A stretch of DNA of 18,430 nt, from contig JAJYJB010000054.1 in NCBI GenBank assembly GCA_021789735.1, forward strand, positions 1 through 18,430. Direction: 5' to 3'. Position numbers and translations under genes: made by a program. The notes beneath the pieces are model-generated. The model had not been told where the DNA came from, did no database searches, and worked only from the letters and a program-made list of their open reading frames with translations. Positions 15,116 to 18,430 of this stretch are shown piece after piece (position 1 is the stretch's first letter; each line of letters begins with the position of its first letter). The DNA comes from Nitrospirota bacterium. GTDB taxonomy: Bacteria > Nitrospirota > Thermodesulfovibrionia > Thermodesulfovibrionales > JdFR-88.

Positions 15116-16108
15116 TTATTGTCCCGGCCTGTCCGCCATACGCTCGATTATACCGGCGGCAAGCAGCGGGAACATGATCTCATGGTGCCCGGTAAGCGCG
15201 TAGGAGGCGCCTCCCCGAAGGGTGGGTCTCATCAGCACGTTTTCCCTTGGCCTGTAATGCTGGATAAAATCCATGTTGACCGTTGTGATATCCCTTGTCA
15301 TGTGGCCCAGGTTCCTGGCTACGGTAAGCGCTTTGAGGAAGACCTCCGGCATGACTACCGCCGAGCCGAGATTTATATACACCCCTCCCTCAAGCCCTGA
15401 AAGCACGGATGCAAAAAGCCTGAAATCCCTCATGGAAGCCCCGCCTATCGCGGCGCCGTCTGCGTTTGGATGCATATGGATTATGTCCGCACCGATCGTC
15501 ACATGCACTGTCACGGGTATCCCCAACTCGAACCCGCAGGCGAATATGCTTTTTTTCTTGAACGGGAAGCGGCCCTTGCTTATAAGCGCGCCTATGGACT
15601 GCCCCAATCCCTGTTTCTTTTTTTCCCCATTTTTGATCGCCCGGTTAAGTAAAAGCCCGGTCTCCCTGGCCATGCCGAAGGTACCTTTGCAAAGCTCTTC
15701 AGCCACGTCCTCCGAGGTGCGGCCGAGATACGCAAGCTCGAAATCGTGCACGATGGCGGCCCCGTTCGTGGCTACGGCGGTAATTATTCCCCGGCGCATC
15801 AGATCTATTATCAGGGGGGACAAACCCACCTTTATGGGGTGCGCCCCCATGCCCAGGACCACCGGCCTGCCCTTTTCGCGCGCAGTGGCCACGGCCTCCA
15901 CGATCTTTTTGATATTAGAGGCCGCCAGCACGCCCGGAAGCCCGTCCCAGAAATCCATGAAACTTCCGCTGGCCAGTGGGGGCCTGGCCGCAAGCTCAAG
16001 CTCCACCTTGGATTTCCTGCCCGCAAGCGGAATGGTCTTTATCTTTTTTATATCAAGCAGTTTCAGTTTTTTGTTTTTTTTGTTCCCGGCCATCCGGCAT
16101 TTTAACAT
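15116..16108 (-). CDS. Deoxyhypusine-synthase-like protein of unknown function
   Basis: A 330-aa soluble protein that I cannot name with certainty. Two segments, GMGAHPIKVGL (86-96) and TNGAAIVHD (114-122), resemble the Rossmann-like core of deoxyhypusine-synthase-type proteins, where a similar GAN-x-x-HD motif binds NAD. The catalytic lysine region of true deoxyhypusine synthase is not recognisable: the comparable LGSAVVMPEVF stretch has no Lys. Other conserved-looking motifs are IHMHPNADGAAIGG and TGHHEIMFPLLAAGI. The N-terminus is very lysine-rich. Start choice is uncertain (Met1 at 16108 or Met6 at 16093), and neither has a good Shine-Dalgarno. It lies 62 bp upstream of the receiver-SPOR gene on the same strand and is divergent from the rseC-like gene. 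Confidence 0.6.
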   Translation of the reverse strand: MLKCRMAGNKKNKKLKLLDIKKIKTIPLAGRKSKVELELAARPPLASGSFMDFWDGLPGVLAASNIKKIVEAVATAREKGRPVVLGMGAHPIKVGLSPLIIDLMRRGIITAVATNGAAIVHDFELAYLGRTSEDVAEELCKGTFGMARETGLLLNRAIKNGEKKKQGLGQSIGALISKGRFPFKKKSIFACGFELGIPVTVHVTIGADIIHMHPNADGAAIGGASMRDFRLFASVLSGLEGGVYINLGSAVVMPEVFLKALTVARNLGHMTRDITTVNMDFIQHYRPRENVLMRPTLRGGASYALTGHHEIMFPLLAAGIIERMADRPGQ

Positions 16109-16207
16109 ACTTTTACAGGTGCAAAGAGGGTACAGGCAAAGAGGGCGAGCAACCCGGAATTGATCGTTTCCCTTCCCCCTGTTACGATTGTGTTAGAATT
16201 AAAAAGA

Positions 16208-16642
16208 ATGGAAGAGATCGGCGTTGTCATAAAAACGATCGGACGGTTAGCCATGGTTTCCGTCGAAAAACCGAAAAGCGCTTGCGAACACTGCACGATG
16301 GGGACCTGCCATATGTCCAGTGACAAAGACAAACAGGAGTTGGAGGCCCTGAACTTCGTCGGGGCCAGGGAGGGGCAGAAGGTCAAGGTTGTCCTTAAGC
16401 CCATGTCCTACATGAAAGGCTCCCTCATAGTTTACGGATTGCCGGTCCTGGCGCTTATTCTGGGGGCCATAATCGGCAAACAACTCGCCTTAAGCAGTCT
16501 CAAGGGACACGACCCCGACTCCATATCCGCCATATTCGCCTTCGGGGCATTCGCCCTTTCTTTTTTGATCGTTAAAATCTGGAGCTCAAGAGCCGAAAAA
16601 AAACTGGAATACAAGCCCATAATTGAAGAAATATTAGACTGA
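16208..16642 (+). CDS. RseC/MucC-family membrane protein
   Basis: A 144-aa protein of the RseC family, which in proteobacteria is tied to SoxR reduction (with Rnf/Rsx) and sigma-E control. After a short cytoplasmic beta region the cysteine motif C-x2-C-x5-C (CEHCTMGTC) may bind a metal or cluster. Two membrane helices follow (SLIVYGLPVLALILGAIIG and ISAIFAFGAFALSFLIVKIW), then a short charged tail. I chose Met at 16208 over an upstream in-frame Met at 16160, because family members begin with this MEEIGVV-type strand. It sits 29 bp before the EF-G gene and is probably co-transcribed with it. No Rnf genes are visible here. Confidence 0.8.
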   Translation: MEEIGVVIKTIGRLAMVSVEKPKSACEHCTMGTCHMSSDKDKQELEALNFVGAREGQKVKVVLKPMSYMKGSLIVYGLPVLALILGAIIGKQLALSSLKGHDPDSISAIFAFGAFALSFLIVKIWSSRAEKKLEYKPIIEEILD

Positions 16643-16671
16643 TCCCTTATTAAAAATACCGGGAGGTTACC

Positions 16672-18430
16672 ATGGCAACTTTAACGGTTCGGGAGATAAG
16701 GAATGTAGCTTTGATTGGGCACGGCGGTTCGGGCAAAACTTCAGTAGCGGAGGCCATGCTTTACACGGCGGGAGCGCTGGATCGGATGGGCAGCGTTCCA
16801 AACGGCAACACCGTGATGGACTTCGAGGCTGAAGAGATAAACAGAAAGATAACGATTGACACCTCTGTCGCGTTCTGCGACTGGAAAGACACAAAGCTTG
16901 ACATCATAGACACACCCGGCTTCATAAACTTCATAGAAGAAACCCACGAAAGCCTGAAGGCCGCCGATGGCGCCGTGCTGGTGGCAAGCGGGGTTGACGG
17001 GGTAAAAGCCGAGGCCCTTAAGGTATATGAATACGCCTCGGAGCTTGAAGTCCCCGTTATCGCTTTCATTAACGGGATGGACAAGGACATGGCCGATTTC
17101 CAGGGCACCCTGGAACAAATAGAAAGGTCTTTCGGCAAAGAGGCCATCCCGCTGCAGGTGCCCATAGGCTCTGGTAAAACGCTCAGGGGCCTGGTGGACG
17201 TCATCCGTATGAAGGCCTACCTCTACGAGAATGGGAAAGCCCCCAGCGCCGCTGATATACCGCCGGACATGGAGGCCGAAACAGGGAAATACCGGAAGAA
17301 GCTGGTCGAAAAAATATGCGAGGCCGACGACAACCTGCTTTCCATCTACCTGGACGGCGGGGAGATAAAAGAGGATGAGCTGATAAACGGCGTAAAGACG
17401 GGCTCCATCTCAAGACAGTTCATCCCGGTCCTGGCCGGTTCCGCGACAAGGGCCATGGGAATAGACAAGCTGATGGACGCGGTCCTCTTATGCCTGCCCT
17501 CTCCGGCAGAACATGCGAAGGTGGCCCCGATAACCGCTCAAAACGCGAAAACAGGCGAGGCGGAAACCCTGACACCCACCGCGGATGCCCCGTTTTCCGC
17601 TTATGTTTTCAAGACGATAGCGGACCCCTTTACAGGCAGGCTTTCTTTTTTCCGGGTTTACTCCGGCAAGGTTGGCACGGACTCAAACGTGCTTAACACC
17701 TCCCGCGGAGCAAAGGAGCGCGTGGGACAGGTCTTCTACCCCTTCGGCAAAAAGCAGGTGAACGCCCAGACGCTGGGCCCCGGAGAGATAGGCGTGGTGG
17801 CCAAACTAAAGGAGACCAACACGGGCGATACCCTCTCCGATGAGACCCACCCGGCCCGCTACGAGAAAGTTAGGCTGGCAGAGCCGGTGATCTCCTATGC
17901 CATAGCTTCAAGATCCAAGGGAGATGAGGAGAAGGTCAGCAACGCCCTCCATAAGATCCTGGAGGAAGACCAGGCCCTCCATTTCCACCGGGACGAGGAG
18001 ACGAAAGAGATGATACTGTCCGGAATGGGGCAGCTGCATCTTGAGGTCATAATCGAGAAGCTTAAAAGAAAATTTGGCGTTGAGGTGGAATTGAAAACCC
18101 CGAAGATCCCCTACAGGGAGACCATCACAGGGACGGCAAAGGTGCAGGGCAGGTACAAAAAGCAGTCCGGCGGCAGGGGGCAGTACGGCGACTGCTGGAT
18201 AGAGGTAAAACCGCTGCCGCGCGGACGAGGCTTCGAGTTCATTGACAATATCGTGGGCGGCGCGATACCCAGAAACTACATACCGGCGGTGGAAAAGGGC
18301 GTGATCGAGACCCTGAAGGAAGGCATTCTGGCCGGCCACCCCATGATAGACATAAGCGTTACCCTCTTTGACGGCTCCTACCACACGGTCGATTCCTCCG
18401 AGATGGCGTTCAAGATAGCCGGCTCCATGG
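16672..18430 (+). CDS. EF-G2-type translation elongation factor G paralogue (truncated by window edge)
   Basis: 586 codons are visible and the last ~100 residues lie outside. GTPase domain: P loop GHGGSGKT (residues 16-23) and DTPGF (80-84). The DTPGF motif replaces the catalytic His of canonical EF-G, as in EF-G2 paralogues where Tyr or Phe is usual. The G4 motif reads NGMD (134-137) instead of NKxD. Domain II (FKTIADPFTGRLSFFRVYSG), domain III (ILSGMGQLHLEVIIEKLK) and domain IV (YKKQSGGRGQYGDCWIEV) follow in normal order. GGGAGGT (16661-16667) precedes the ATG. The altered motifs and the GHGGSGKTS start mark it as a paralogue rather than the housekeeping translocase; its role on the ribosome is uncertain. 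Confidence 0.93.
   Translation, partial: MATLTVREIRNVALIGHGGSGKTSVAEAMLYTAGALDRMGSVPNGNTVMDFEAEEINRKITIDTSVAFCDWKDTKLDIIDTPGFINFIEETHESLKAADGAVLVASGVDGVKAEALKVYEYASELEVPVIAFINGMDKDMADFQGTLEQIERSFGKEAIPLQVPIGSGKTLRGLVDVIRMKAYLYENGKAPSAADIPPDMEAETGKYRKKLVEKICEADDNLLSIYLDGGEIKEDELINGVKTGSISRQFIPVLAGSATRAMGIDKLMDAVLLCLPSPAEHAKVAPITAQNAKTGEAETLTPTADAPFSAYVFKTIADPFTGRLSFFRVYSGKVGTDSNVLNTSRGAKERVGQVFYPFGKKQVNAQTLGPGEIGVVAKLKETNTGDTLSDETHPARYEKVRLAEPVISYAIASRSKGDEEKVSNALHKILEEDQALHFHRDEETKEMILSGMGQLHLEVIIEKLKRKFGVEVELKTPKIPYRETITGTAKVQGRYKKQSGGRGQYGDCWIEVKPLPRGRGFEFIDNIVGGAIPRNYIPAVEKGVIETLKEGILAGHPMIDISVTLFDGSYHTVDSSEMAFKIAGSM

Noticed and set aside
16160..16207. An upstream in-frame Met for the RseC-family gene, adding 16 residues.
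   Set aside because: The extra residues fall in promoter-like DNA with no ribosome site, and family members start at the MEE-type strand.
1..18430. CRISPR arrays, IS elements, tRNA or rRNA genes, phage or toxin-antitoxin loci.
   Set aside because: No regularly spaced repeats, transposase motifs, cloverleaf-like sequences or integration features were seen on reading both strands; the window is compact metabolic and housekeeping coding DNA.

Overview
The window (about 55% GC by eye, densely coding, no rRNA, tRNA, IS element or CRISPR seen) carries most of the carbonyl branch of the bacterial Wood-Ljungdahl pathway. It holds the methyltransferase AcsE, both corrinoid protein subunits (AcsD, AcsC), the acetyl-CoA synthase AcsB and the N-terminal part of a CO dehydrogenase. 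This points to a strict anaerobe fixing CO2/CO or oxidising acetyl-CoA. The Acs proteins are of the bacterial type, with lengths close to those of Moorella thermoacetica. A SPOR-domain protein, an RseC-family protein and an EF-G2-type factor suggest a Gram-negative-type anaerobe such as Nitrospirota (Thermodesulfovibrionia-like) or Desulfobacterota. That placement is inference, because no phylogenetic marker can be aligned here.

Layout: positions 1-11989 are all on the minus strand. Read in the direction of transcription the order is acsE, acsD, acsC, a 309-bp gap with a large nested inverted repeat, nuoE-like, nuoF-like with a CBS tail, a stand-alone NuoF-tail/ferredoxin protein, a nuoG-like gene, a 288-bp gap with a hairpin and a probable promoter, acsB, and the start of cooS/acsA running off the left edge. 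From 12220 to 13137 (plus) lies a divergently transcribed class I/II histone-deacetylase-family gene. It overlaps by 10 bp, tail to tail, a minus-strand gene for a degenerate receiver-TM-SPOR protein (13128-15053). Next come a deoxyhypusine-synthase-like protein of unknown role (15116-16108, minus), then on the plus strand an RseC-family membrane protein and an EF-G paralogue cut by the right edge.

Working together: AcsE moves the methyl group of methyl-tetrahydrofolate to the corrinoid of AcsCD. AcsCD delivers it to the A cluster of AcsB, where it joins CO made by CODH and CoA to give acetyl-CoA. The most unusual part is the four-gene NuoEFG-like soluble module lodged inside this pathway cluster. 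It resembles the HydBC/NuoEF flavin unit of bifurcating hydrogenases and formate dehydrogenases. However, its NuoG-like subunit lacks both the H-cluster domain and the Cys/Sec-His pair of formate dehydrogenase, its NuoF carries an extra CBS pair (a nucleotide sensor), and a flavin-less copy of the NuoF tail is added. I read it as a candidate NAD(H)-linked, nucleotide-gated electron-transfer complex serving CODH/ACS. This is an inference from context and motifs.
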